Shown here one piece after another: positions 7,343 through 14,981 of a stretch of DNA of 64,000 bases (position 1 is the first letter of the stretch; each line of letters starts with the position of its first letter). A program made the translations under genes and the position numbers. The stretch is from the NCBI RefSeq assembly GCF_007176755.1, contig NZ_BJTV01000005.1, positions 124,001 through 188,000 on the forward strand, read 5' to 3'. This DNA is from Streptomyces sp. 1-11. Its GTDB lineage: Bacteria; Actinomycetota; Actinomycetes; Streptomycetales; Streptomycetaceae. The notes beneath the pieces were generated by a model. That model worked only from the letters and a program-made list of their open reading frames with translations. It had not been told where the DNA came from and made no database searches.

Positions 7343-8611
7343 GTGCGTCGGCGTACGGCAGGAACGATCGCGGTGATGTCCGCACTGGGCATGACGGCGG
7401 TCCTCGGCGGCTGCGGGAGCACGGGCTCCGACGTGACCCTCAGACTCGTCGCGGCCGACTACGGCGACTCGGCGGCGAACGGCTCCCAGAAGTACTGGGA
7501 CGCGCTGGCCAAGGAGTACGGAGCCGCGCACGGGGTGAAGGTCGAGGTCAGCGTCTACTCCTGGAACGACGTCGACCGCAAGGTCAAGGAGATGGTCGAC
7601 GCCGGGCACGCCCCCGACCTGGCCCAGATCGGCGCCTACGCCGACTACGCGGCCGCGGACAAGCTCTACCAGGCCTCCGACCTGCTCTCCATCCGCACCC
7701 AGGCCGACTTCCCCTCCGCGCTCTCCGACGCCGGCCAGTGGAAGCACGTGCAGTACGGCATCCCGTTCGCGGCCTCCACCCGGGTGCTCTTCTACAACAG
7801 GACCCTCTTCGACGAGGCTGGCATCACCCCGCCCGCCACCTGGGACGAACTGGCCGCCGACGCCCGCGCGCTCAAGGACAAGGGCGTGAAGTACCCCTAC
7901 GCGCTGCCGCTCGGCCCGGAGGAGGCGCAGGCCGAGACCATGCAGTGGCTGCTGGGCGGCGGCGACGGCTACACCGACGACGCCGGCGCCTACAGCATCG
8001 ACTCCGCGAAGAACGTGGAGACCTTCACCTGGCTCCGGGACGACCTGGTCGGCAAGGGCCTGACCGGCCCCGTCGCCCCCGGGAAACTGAACCGCGCGGA
8101 CGCCTTCGCCGCCTTCGCCGACGGCCAGGTGGGCATGCTCAACGGCCACCCCACGCTGATCCAGCAGGCGGCCAGGAAGGGCGTGAAGTTCGGCACCGTC
8201 CCGATGCCGGGGCGCACCGGCCGGACCAAGGCCTCCATGGGCGTCACCGACTGGATGATGGGCTTCAGGCAGAACGGGCACGCCCGCGAGATCGGCGACT
8301 TCCTCGACTTCGTCTACGAGAAGAAGAACGTCCTCGCCTTCTCCCGCGAGTATGGGCTGCTGCCGGTCACCGACTCCGCGTCCAGCGCCATGTCCGCCTC
8401 GGACGCGGCCGCCGACAAGGCGCTGCGCCCCTTCCTCGACGAACTGCCGGTCTCCCAGCTCTATCCGGTCGGCAAGACCTCGTGGGCCTCGGTCAGCGCC
8501 GCCGTGAAGAAGGACATCGGCAAGGCGGTCGCCCCCGGCGGCAGCCCCGCCGACGTCCTGTCCCGGCTGCAGTCGACGGCCGCCGCCGCGGACAGCGCCG
8601 ACGTCAACTGA
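7343..8611 (+). CDS. Sugar ABC transporter solute-binding lipoprotein, orphan
   Basis: A 422-residue extracellular solute-binding protein of family 1 (carbohydrate type). A signal peptide with Arg-rich start (MRRRTAG) runs to the lipobox VLGGC, with Cys24 lipidated. The mature domain has the usual features: TWDELAADARALKDKG, YGIPFAASTRVLFYNRTLFDEAG and a C-terminal GLLPVTDSA segment. GTG 7343 has TTGGGG eight bases upstream; a TTG two codons earlier is an alternative. No permease or ATPase gene is adjacent, so it must use components encoded elsewhere, possibly the MsiK ATPase used by many Streptomyces sugar importers. Divergence from nagKA over DasR-like sites suggests an amino sugar or chito-oligosaccharide ligand. 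Confidence 0.88.
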   Translation: MRRRTAGTIAVMSALGMTAVLGGCGSTGSDVTLRLVAADYGDSAANGSQKYWDALAKEYGAAHGVKVEVSVYSWNDVDRKVKEMVDAGHAPDLAQIGAYADYAAADKLYQASDLLSIRTQADFPSALSDAGQWKHVQYGIPFAASTRVLFYNRTLFDEAGITPPATWDELAADARALKDKGVKYPYALPLGPEEAQAETMQWLLGGGDGYTDDAGAYSIDSAKNVETFTWLRDDLVGKGLTGPVAPGKLNRADAFAAFADGQVGMLNGHPTLIQQAARKGVKFGTVPMPGRTGRTKASMGVTDWMMGFRQNGHAREIGDFLDFVYEKKNVLAFSREYGLLPVTDSASSAMSASDAAADKALRPFLDELPVSQLYPVGKTSWASVSAAVKKDIGKAVAPGGSPADVLSRLQSTAAAADSADVN

Positions 8612-8646
8612 GCCAGCTGTCGGTGCCCGGCGCTACGGTTGCCCCC

Positions 8647-8874
8647 ATGGAGGAACTGGGCAGCCGCGAACAGGCCATCCTCGCGCTGGAACGCCGGGGC
8701 TTTTCCGGCCCCGGCGCGAAGGAGCGCGCGATCCGCGAGGAGCTGGGCCTCGCCCCGGTGCGCTACTACCAGCTCCTCAACGCCCTCCTGGACGACGCAC
8801 GGGCGCTCGCCCTGGACCCGGTGACGGTCAACCGCCTGCGCCGGGTGCGCGACGCCCGCCGCGCGGAGCGCTGA
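8647..8874 (+). CDS. DUF3263 small protein
   Basis: A 75-residue conserved actinobacterial protein of the DUF3263 family. The sequence (REQAILALERRGFSGPGAKERAIREELGLAPVRYYQLLNALL) reads as a small helix-turn-helix-like fold with a basic C-terminal tail RLRRVRDARRAER, so nucleic-acid binding is possible but not shown. The start ATG at 8647 is the first in frame and close to the end of the lipoprotein gene. In this layout it precedes otsB on the same strand by 67 bases and could be co-transcribed with it. No specific function is known to me. Confidence 0.8.
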   Translation: MEELGSREQAILALERRGFSGPGAKERAIREELGLAPVRYYQLLNALLDDARALALDPVTVNRLRRVRDARRAER

Positions 8875-8941
8875 CACCCCGGCGCCGAGCGGGGCAGAAG
8901 CTCCAGGAGTGACCCGGGCCCCCGCCGGATAGTGTCCCTGT

Positions 8942-9775
8942 ATGGACCTCCTGCCGACCCCGGCGACCCAGGCCGGCCGCGACGGACTGCACGCGCTGCT
9001 GGCCAAGCCCCGCGCGGCGGTGATCGGCCTCGACTTCGACGGCACGCTCGCCCCGATCGTCGCCGACCCCGAACAGGCCCGCGCCCACCCCGGCACCGTC
9101 CCCGCGCTCGCCGCGCTCGCCCCCGAGGTGGCCTCCGTCGCCGTGATCACCGGCCGGCCCGCCGAGGTCGCGGTGCGCTACGGCGGCTTCGCGGACGTGC
9201 CGGGTCTGGAGCACCTCACCGTCCTCGGCCACTACGGCGCCGAGCGCTGGGACGCCGCGACCGGCGAGGTCACCGCGCCCCCGCCGCACCCCGGTGTGGC
9301 CGCGGTCCGCGCCGAGCTGCCCCGGCTGCTGGAGCGGGCCGGCGCCGGGCGCGGCACCTGGACCGAGGACAAGGGCCGGGCCGTCGCCGTGCACACCCGC
9401 CGCGCCGACGACCCCCAGGCCGCCTTCGAGGCCCTGCGCGCACCCCTCGCCGAGCTGGCAGCGCGGCACGGCCTGATCGTCGAACCCGGCCGGCTGGTGC
9501 TCGAGCTGCGGCCGCCCGGCATGGACAAGGGCGTCGCCCTCCTCGACCACGTCCGCCGCACCGCCGCCGGGTCCGTCCTCTACGCGGGCGACGACCTCGG
9601 CGACCTCCCCGCCTTCGCGGCCGTGACCGAACTGCGTTCCGAGGGCATCCCCGGCCTGCTGGTCTGCAGCGGCAGCACCGAGGTCACGGAACTGGCCGAA
9701 CGGGCCGACCTGGTGGTCGACGGCCCGCAGGGCGTGGTCGCGCTCCTGGGCGCACTGGCGGCGAGGCTCGGCTGA
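8942..9775 (+). CDS. otsB: Trehalose-6-phosphate phosphatase
   Basis: Dephosphorylates trehalose-6-phosphate to trehalose, the last step of the OtsAB pathway. It is a HAD-family enzyme of 277 residues. Motif I is DFDGTLAP with Asp31 as nucleophile and Asp33 as acid/base. Motif II is VITGRP. A cap domain follows, with the OtsB-type segment EDKGRAVAVHTRR. Motif IV is YAGDDLGDLPAF near the C-terminus. It converges with otsA, the two stops being 22 bases apart. The ATG at 8942 is the first in frame, with weak ribosome-site complementarity. Trehalose is the main compatible solute and spore reserve of Streptomyces. Confidence 0.93.
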   Translation: MDLLPTPATQAGRDGLHALLAKPRAAVIGLDFDGTLAPIVADPEQARAHPGTVPALAALAPEVASVAVITGRPAEVAVRYGGFADVPGLEHLTVLGHYGAERWDAATGEVTAPPPHPGVAAVRAELPRLLERAGAGRGTWTEDKGRAVAVHTRRADDPQAAFEALRAPLAELAARHGLIVEPGRLVLELRPPGMDKGVALLDHVRRTAAGSVLYAGDDLGDLPAFAAVTELRSEGIPGLLVCSGSTEVTELAERADLVVDGPQGVVALLGALAARLG

Positions 9776-9797
9776 CGCGGCCCCGCCGCCGGACTCC

Positions 9798-11216
9798 TCA
9801 GCCGGTCAGCGCGTCGAGCTGGTCCAGGAACCACCGCTCGGGCGGCAGCGCGGTCGCCGCGGCCGCCAGCCTCTTCGACCGCTCGGCCCGCTCGCCCGGG
9901 GACATGCCCAGCGCGGCGTGCAGCGCCTCCGCCGTCCCCACGACGTCGTACGGGTTCACCACGATCGCGTCCTCGCCCAGCTCCTCGTACGCCCCGGCCT
10001 CCCGTGAGAGCACCAGCGCGCACCCCTCGTCGGAGACGACCGGCACCTCCTTGGCGACCAGGTTCATGCCGTCCCGGATCGGGTTGACCAGCGCCACGTC
10101 CGCGAGCCGGTACGCGGCCAGGGAGCGGGCGAAGTCGTCCTTGACGTGCAGCACCACCGGCGTCCAGCCGGGCGTCCCGTAGCGGGAGTTGATCTCCTCC
10201 GCGACCCGCCGCACCTCGGCCGTGTAGTCGCGGTAGATCTCCAGGTCCTGCCGCGAGGGGTAGGCGAACGCGATGTGCACCACCCGCTCGCGCCACTCGG
10301 GACGGCTCTCCAGCAGCTGCCGGTACGCCAGCAGCCCGCGCACGATGTTCTTGGACAGCTCGGTGCGGTCCACCCGGACGATGGTCCGGCGCCCCTCGCC
10401 GACCTCAGCGCGCAGCGCCGTCATCCGCTCGTCCACGTCCGCCCGGTGCGCCCGCTCGCGCAGGAAGTCGGCGTCCGCGCCGAGCCCGTGCACCCCGATC
10501 CTGGTGCCGGACGGGATGCCGGGTCCGAGCACCGCGTGGCAGCAGTCCGTGAACGCGTCCGCCCAGCGCTGCGTCAGGAACGCCGCGCGGTCCGCGCCGA
10601 GGATGCCGGTCAGCAGCTCGGCGGCGATGTCGTCGGGCAGCAGCCGGAAGTAGTCCGGCGGGGCCCAGGGGGTGTGCGAGAAGTGGCCGATGCGCAGATC
10701 GGGGCGGAGCTGGCGGAGCATGCGGGGGGCGAGGGCCAGGTGGTAGTCCTGGATCAGCACCGCGGCGCCCTCGGCCGCCTCCTGCGCCAGCGCCTCGGCG
10801 AACGCCCGGTTGTACGCCTGGTAGGAGGCCCACTGGCGGCGGAACTCCGCGTCGAGGACCGGCTCAAGCGGGGTCTGGTAGAGCATGTGGTGGACGAACC
10901 AGAGCACCGAGTTGGCGATGCCGTTGTAGGCGTCGTGGTGCACGGACGCGTCGATGTCCAGCATCCGCACGTGCTGCCCGCCGGTGTCCTCGGCCGGCAG
11001 CAGGCCGCCCCCGGCCCGCCGTGCCGCCTCCCGGTCGCCGTCGCCGAGCGCGGCGCAGACCCACACCGCGTTGGTGTCCGGCCCGATGGCCGACAGTCCC
11101 GAGACCAGCCCGCCCCCGCCCCGTTTGGCGCGCAGCGAGCCGTCCTCGAGCACCTCGTACGAAACCGGGCCGCGGTTGGACGCGACCAGCACCTCAGCGG
11201 CGTGCGTGGAAGACAT
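9798..11216 (-). CDS. otsA: Trehalose-6-phosphate synthase (GT20)
   Basis: Transfers glucose from a nucleotide sugar to glucose-6-phosphate. The 472-residue protein has the GT20 elements: N-terminal SNRGPVSYE, then the KRGGGGLVSGL phosphate-binding loop, QDYHLALAPRMLRQLRPD, HTPWAPPDYFRLLP, and RVDRTELSKNI in the C-terminal Rossmann domain. The donor-site segment VNPIRDGMNLVAKE is also present. ATG 11216 is preferred to a TTG three codons upstream. It is transcribed toward otsB from a region shared with no other gene start, 144 bases from the end of gpgS. Together with otsB it completes trehalose synthesis, so it acts with gpgS in osmotic and desiccation protection. Confidence 0.93.
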   Translation of the reverse strand: MSSTHAAEVLVASNRGPVSYEVLEDGSLRAKRGGGGLVSGLSAIGPDTNAVWVCAALGDGDREAARRAGGGLLPAEDTGGQHVRMLDIDASVHHDAYNGIANSVLWFVHHMLYQTPLEPVLDAEFRRQWASYQAYNRAFAEALAQEAAEGAAVLIQDYHLALAPRMLRQLRPDLRIGHFSHTPWAPPDYFRLLPDDIAAELLTGILGADRAAFLTQRWADAFTDCCHAVLGPGIPSGTRIGVHGLGADADFLRERAHRADVDERMTALRAEVGEGRRTIVRVDRTELSKNIVRGLLAYRQLLESRPEWRERVVHIAFAYPSRQDLEIYRDYTAEVRRVAEEINSRYGTPGWTPVVLHVKDDFARSLAAYRLADVALVNPIRDGMNLVAKEVPVVSDEGCALVLSREAGAYEELGEDAIVVNPYDVVGTAEALHAALGMSPGERAERSKRLAAAATALPPERWFLDQLDALTG

Positions 11217-11337
11217 GACTCTCAACCTAGCCCGGCCCGGAAACGCTCAAACGTACGCTCCGCCCGGGAAGGGGGCTGTATACAGCCGTTCTTCCCCCGT
11301 CCGCGGCGCCCGCCCGGCGCCCCGCCCGCCCGGCGGC

Positions 11338-11383
11338 TCAGGCCGCCCTGCGGTGCGGGTTCAGGCCACCCTGCGGTGCGCGT
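11338..11383. repeat. 23-bp tandem duplication at the gpgS stop codon
   Basis: Two adjacent copies with period 23 (11338-11360 and 11361-11383), differing at about two positions. The second copy contains the last codons and stop of gpgS; the first repeats them just beyond the stop. Confidence 0.8.
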
Positions 11384-12305
11384 ACTCCGCGATCTCCGCC
11401 ATCGGCGGCCGCTCCTCGGTGTCCACCGGGTAGGTGCGCGGCTCGAACCCGTCCTCGCCCCGCTCGAACTGGGTGAGCGAGGGCCGCACGAGGTGGCCGC
11501 GGGCCAGCCGGAGCTGAGCGGTGCGGTAGATCGCCGCGGCCATCCGGCCGAGCGCCTGCCCGTCCTGGTGCCGGTGCCTGCGCACGCCCACGTCCACCTG
11601 GGCCAGTGCGTCGAGGCCCACCAGGTGCAGCGCGTCCACCAGCATGCCGAGCTCCACCCCGTAGCCCACCGGGAACGGAAGCCGCTCCAGCAGCGAGCGG
11701 CGGGCCGCGTACTCCCCGCCCAGCGGCTGCACGAACCCGGCGAGCTGCGGCCAGTGCATGTTCAGCAGCGGCCGGGCCATCAGCTCGGTGACCCGGCCGC
11801 CCTGCCCGGCGGCGCCCCCGAGCGGGCGGTCGTACATCGCCTTGACCAGGTCGACGTCCGGGTCGGTGAGCAGCGGGCCGACGATGCCCAGCACGAAGTC
11901 GGAGGAGAACTCCCGCAGGTCGGCGTCGACGAAGCAGACGATGTCCCCGCTCGTCGCCAGCAGCGAGCGCCACAGCACCTCGCCCTTGCCGGGGACGGCC
12001 GGTATGCGCGGCAGTAGGGCGTCGCGGTGCACCACCCGGGCGCCGGCCGCGGCGGCGGCCTGGGCGGTGCGGTCGGTGGAGCCGGAGTCGACGACGACCA
12101 GCTCGTCGACCAGCGGGGCCCGGCGCATGAGGTCCCGGCGGACGGCGGCGACTATCTCGCCGACCGTCTCCTCCTCGTTGAGCGCGGGCAGGACGACGGA
12201 GACGGACAGTCCGGTGCGCTGCTTGGCGGCCAGGACCCCGTGCAGCGGACGGTCGGCCACGGACCAGGAGCGGGTGGCCAGCCAGCGCTCGACTTCTTCC
12301 AGCAC
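11361..12305 (-). CDS. gpgS: Glucosyl-3-phosphoglycerate synthase (GT81)
   Basis: Transfers glucose to 3-phosphoglycerate to form glucosyl-3-phosphoglycerate, the precursor of glucosylglycerate and, in mycobacteria, of methylglucose lipopolysaccharide. GT-A fold motifs match GpgS closely: VSVVLPALNEEETV, LVVVDSGSTD, PGKGEVLWRSL, the metal-binding VDADLREF, LVKAMYDRP, GGRVTELMARPLL and QPLGGEYAARR. GTG 12305 has GAGGAG nine bases upstream and gives 314 residues; an in-frame GTG at 12341 would add 12. A glucosyl-phosphoglycerate phosphatase is not adjacent. Lying next to otsA, it fits a compatible-solute role, known in some actinobacteria under nitrogen or salt stress. Confidence 0.88.
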   Translation of the reverse strand: MLEEVERWLATRSWSVADRPLHGVLAAKQRTGLSVSVVLPALNEEETVGEIVAAVRRDLMRRAPLVDELVVVDSGSTDRTAQAAAAAGARVVHRDALLPRIPAVPGKGEVLWRSLLATSGDIVCFVDADLREFSSDFVLGIVGPLLTDPDVDLVKAMYDRPLGGAAGQGGRVTELMARPLLNMHWPQLAGFVQPLGGEYAARRSLLERLPFPVGYGVELGMLVDALHLVGLDALAQVDVGVRRHRHQDGQALGRMAAAIYRTAQLRLARGHLVRPSLTQFERGEDGFEPRTYPVDTEERPPMAEIAEYAHRRVA

Positions 12306-12464
12306 GGTCTGGGGCTCCTCACTGTCGTGATCACACCTCACGGGAGTGATGCATCTCGCGGTTCGGACGACTGTCTCAACTGTCCCGGCCGTCGGTTACA
12401 GTCTTGAACAACGCCGATGACCATCGCATGTCGGGGGTCGCCCGGCGTTCACAACCGAATACCG

Positions 12465-12601
12465 CTCATCCAGAGGGGCAGAGGGACACGGCCCGATGAA
12501 GCCCCGGCAACCCCCCTGAGCCGCACTCGTTCGCGCGAGGCTCCCGGCCAGGGAAGGTGCCAAATCCGTCTCACGGCGAGATGCGTCGTGAGGAAGATGA
12601 G
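12465..12601 (+). ncRNA. SAM-I (S-box) riboswitch
   Basis: The conserved S-box core is visible in order. The P1 5' strand CTCATC is at 12465-12470, followed by AGAGGGGCAGAGGGAC, then GGCCCGATGAAGCC, CGGCAACC, the AAGGTGCCAAATCC block, a P4 hairpin, and the P1 3' strand GATGAG at 12596-12601. S-adenosylmethionine binding should stabilise P1. The ribosome site of the next gene (GGAGAAAGG from 12601) directly abuts and slightly overlaps the P1 3' strand, and there is no U-run terminator. Control of translation initiation therefore seems likely. It governs the metM-metO pair. Confidence 0.93.
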
Positions 12602-12620
12602 GAGAAAGGGCCTCGCCTCC

Positions 12621-13904
12621 ATGGCTGTGCAGACAGTTGCAAGCACCAGCAATCCCGCCGTCGACCTCGGCCCCGCCGCTGCACTGAGCTGTCGCGAATG
12701 CGGCCACCGGGTACCCCTCGGACCGGTCTTCGCGTGCGAGGAGTGTTTCGGCCCGCTGGAGATCGCCTACGACTTCTCCGGCTACGACGCCGAAGAGCTG
12801 CGCCGGCGCATCGAGGCGGGCCCCGCGAACATCTGGCGCTACGCGCCCCTGCTGCCCGTCCCCGCCGACGTGGCCGACAAGCCCAACATCAACCCGGGCT
12901 GGACCAAGCTCGTCAAGGCCGACAACCTGGCCGCCGAGCTGGGCGTCACCGGCGGGCTGTACGTGAAGGACGACTCCGGCAACCCGACGCACTCCTTCAA
13001 GGACCGCGTCGTCGCCCAGGCCCTGGAGGCCGCGCGCGCCTTCGGCTTCACCACCCTGTCCTGCTCCTCCACCGGCAACCTGGCCGGCGCCGTCGGCGCC
13101 GCCGCCGCCCGGGCCGGCTTCCGCTCCTGCGTGTTCATCCCGCACGACCTGGAGCAGGGCAAGGTCGTCATGGCCGCGGTCTACGGCGGCGAACTCGTCG
13201 GCATCGAGGGCAACTACGACGACGTGAACCGCTTCTGCTCCGAGCTGATCGGCGACCCGGCCGGCGAGGGCTGGGGCTTCGTCAACGTCAACCTGCGGCC
13301 GTACTACGCCGAGGGCTCCAAGACGCTGGCGTACGAGATCTGCGAGCAGCTCGGCTGGCGGCTGCCGGACCAGATCGTGGTCCCGATCGCCTCCGGCTCC
13401 CAGCTCACCAAGATCGACAAGGGTCTGCGGGAGCTGATCGAGCTCGGCCTGGTCGAGGACCGGCCGTACAAGATCTTCGGCGCCCAGGCCGCGGGCTGCT
13501 CGCCGGTGTCGACCGCGTACAAGGCGGGCCACGACGTCGTGCGGCCGCAGAAGCCGGACACCATCGCCAAGTCCCTCGCCATCGGCAACCCGGCCGACGG
13601 GCCGTACGTCCTGGACATCGCGCGCCGCACCGGCGGCGCGGTGGAGGACGTGACGGACGAGGAGATCGTGGACGCCATCAAGCTGCTGGCCCGCACCGAG
13701 GGCATCTTCGCGGAGACGGCGGGCGGGGTGACCGTCGGCGTCACCCGCAAGCTGATCAAGGACGGGGTCCTGGACCCGGCGAAGACCACCGTCGTCCTCA
13801 ACACCGGCGACGGCCTCAAGACCCTCGACGCGGTGGCCGGCACCGGCCTCACCGCCACCATCCGCCCGAACCTGGACTCCTTCCGAGAGGCTGGCCTCGC
13901 ATGA
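12621..13904 (+). CDS. metM: Threonine-synthase-like PLP enzyme, probable homocysteine synthase (MetM type)
   Basis: A 427-residue fold-type II PLP enzyme that would normally be called threonine synthase. It has an N-terminal four-cysteine knuckle (C24, C27, C39, C42), the PLP lysine in HSFKDR (K127), the phosphate-binding SSTGNLAGAVG loop and FAETAGG. Three context features argue against plain threonine synthesis. A SAM-I riboswitch precedes it, its stop overlaps the start of a CysO-like sulfur carrier (ATGA), and no hom or thrB gene is nearby. From memory, Streptomyces has another thrC beside hom and thrB, and a MetM-MetO route making homocysteine from O-phosphohomoserine has been reported in the genus. 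The assignment rests on context and recollection; activity is not proven by sequence. Confidence 0.85.
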   Translation: MAVQTVASTSNPAVDLGPAAALSCRECGHRVPLGPVFACEECFGPLEIAYDFSGYDAEELRRRIEAGPANIWRYAPLLPVPADVADKPNINPGWTKLVKADNLAAELGVTGGLYVKDDSGNPTHSFKDRVVAQALEAARAFGFTTLSCSSTGNLAGAVGAAAARAGFRSCVFIPHDLEQGKVVMAAVYGGELVGIEGNYDDVNRFCSELIGDPAGEGWGFVNVNLRPYYAEGSKTLAYEICEQLGWRLPDQIVVPIASGSQLTKIDKGLRELIELGLVEDRPYKIFGAQAAGCSPVSTAYKAGHDVVRPQKPDTIAKSLAIGNPADGPYVLDIARRTGGAVEDVTDEEIVDAIKLLARTEGIFAETAGGVTVGVTRKLIKDGVLDPAKTTVVLNTGDGLKTLDAVAGTGLTATIRPNLDSFREAGLA

Positions 13905-14176
13905 GCGTGACCGTTCGCATCCCCACCATCCTGCGCACCTACACCGGCGGGCAGGCCGAGGTCGCGGCCGAGGGCGCCACCCTCGCCGAGGTCATCGAGA
14001 GCCTGGAGAAGAACCACACCGGGATCGCCGCCCGCGTGCTGGACGACCAGGGCAAGCTGCGCCGCTTCGTCAACGTGTACGTGAACGACGACGATGTCCG
14101 TTTCGAGCAGGGCCTGCAGACCGCGACGCCGGACGGCGCCGGCGTCTCGATCATTCCGGCCGTCGCCGGCGGCTGA
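13901..14176 (+). CDS. metO: CysO-like sulfur-carrier protein (MetO type)
   Basis: A 91-residue ubiquitin-fold protein of the ThiS/MoaD/CysO family ending in PAVAGG. The terminal Gly would be activated as adenylate and thiocarboxylated to carry sulfur. It is strikingly close to mycobacterial CysO (VTVRIPTILRTYTGGQ, RFVNVYVNDDDVRF, IIPAVAGG). In mycobacteria CysO feeds CysM and is processed by the Mec protease; neither gene is adjacent here. Its ATG overlaps the metM stop by four bases, implying coupled, near-stoichiometric synthesis, and both lie under the SAM riboswitch. It is therefore inferred to deliver sulfide to MetM for homocysteine formation. The carrier could also be shared with cysteine synthesis. 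Confidence 0.88.
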   Translation: MSVTVRIPTILRTYTGGQAEVAAEGATLAEVIESLEKNHTGIAARVLDDQGKLRRFVNVYVNDDDVRFEQGLQTATPDGAGVSIIPAVAGG

Positions 14177-14197
14177 CAGAATGACCGATCATTACCT

Positions 14198-14264
14198 TCG
14201 GTAACGCCGGTTACCGATTGTTCATTGAATGGCCCCCTCCGCGAGAGAAGCGGAGGGGGCCATT
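14198..14264 (+). terminator. Hairpins ending the metM-metO transcript
   Basis: An 8-bp inverted repeat (TCGGTAAC-GCCG-GTTACCGA, 14198-14217) is followed by a perfect 15-bp stem, 14228-14242 with 14250-14264, with loop GAGAGAA. There is no strong U-run, which is normal for Streptomyces terminators. Confidence 0.85.
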
Positions 14265-14266
14265 CT

Positions 14267-14619
14267 GATTGATTGAGCACGGTAGAGTTGGGGAACCCGC
14301 CCCCGGATCGTTGGCCGGGAGTCTTGGATTCACCGCGGTGCACCCGACAAGAAACAGCCAAAGTGCGGGCTCTCTCTGCGGCTTTTGCGTATTTTATGGG
14401 GCCCGACTTGCCCTGAATTCGGGCGAATTCACGCTACATTCCGGACCGTTCGCGTCCATATTTCTCGTCCGATTGACCTGTTGCAGACGGCAGTTGGGCA
14501 GATACATTCAGCGGCGGTCGACGCGTTCCGGCGCACGCCCCCGGCCAATGGGGGGTGAGGTCTGACCCGGGTCCGCGAAGTGTGGATCTGTGCAAGGGCC
14601 AGTAATAGGGGAGTTAGGC
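14267..14619 (+). promoter_or_regulatory. Long AT-richer leader and promoter region of the cold-shock gene
   Basis: A 353-base non-coding stretch with unusually low G+C for this chromosome. It contains GAATTC-GGGC-GAATTC at 14415-14430 and a possible promoter (TTGCAG at 14481, TACATT at 14503, 16 bases between). If that promoter is used the transcript leader is about 100 bases, and longer if transcription starts earlier. Long structured leaders are typical of temperature-controlled csp mRNAs. I see no ORF with coding character in it. Confidence 0.55.
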
Positions 14620-14823
14620 ATGGCTCAGGGCACCGTCAAGTGGTTCAACGCGGAGAAGGGGTACGGCTTCATCGCGGTCGACGGTGGTGCGGACGTATTC
14701 GTCCACTACAGCGCCATTCAGATGGACGGCTACCGCACCCTGGAAGAGGGCCAGCGGGTGGAGTTCGAGATCTCGCAGGGCCAGAAGGGCCCGCAGGCCG
14801 ACATGGTTCGCCTCAGCGCCTGA
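14620..14823 (+). CDS. Cold-shock protein, 67 residues
   Basis: A single cold-shock domain (OB fold) that binds single-stranded RNA/DNA and melts mRNA structure. The RNP1 motif is KGYGFIAV and the RNP2 motif DVFVHYSAI; the N-terminal [11 protein letters not shown] is canonical. The length of 67 residues is typical for Streptomyces CspA/SC7.0-type proteins. The ATG has GGGGAG six bases upstream. It is monocistronic: a terminator follows immediately, and a long, relatively AT-rich region precedes it. Directly downstream lies groEL2, so two stress genes sit side by side, but they are separated by a terminator and a CIRCE element. Confidence 0.95.
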   Translation: MAQGTVKWFNAEKGYGFIAVDGGADVFVHYSAIQMDGYRTLEEGQRVEFEISQGQKGPQADMVRLSA

Positions 14824-14835
14824 ACGTTTCTTGCA

Positions 14836-14873
14836 CGAAGGGCCCGCACCTCGCACAGGGTGCGGGCCCTTCG
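14836..14873 (+). terminator. Terminator of the cold-shock gene
   Basis: A perfect 15-bp stem (14836-14850 with 14859-14873) and an eight-base loop, 12 bases after the stop codon. Confidence 0.85.
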
Positions 14874-14981
14874 CCGTGCCCGGCGCGCCCCCGCGCGCGC
14901 CGGGGCGGGGGCGCCCACGCGCCCGGGCCGCGCGCCCCCCTGTTCGCCGGGGGCTGACAGCGCCCCGCAACCCCGAAGGCG

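Noticed and set aside
12417..12620. Upstream extension of the metM frame over the riboswitch
   Set aside because: The extension translates the SAM-I aptamer; the conserved RNA motif and the ATG with ribosome site at 12621 define the true start.
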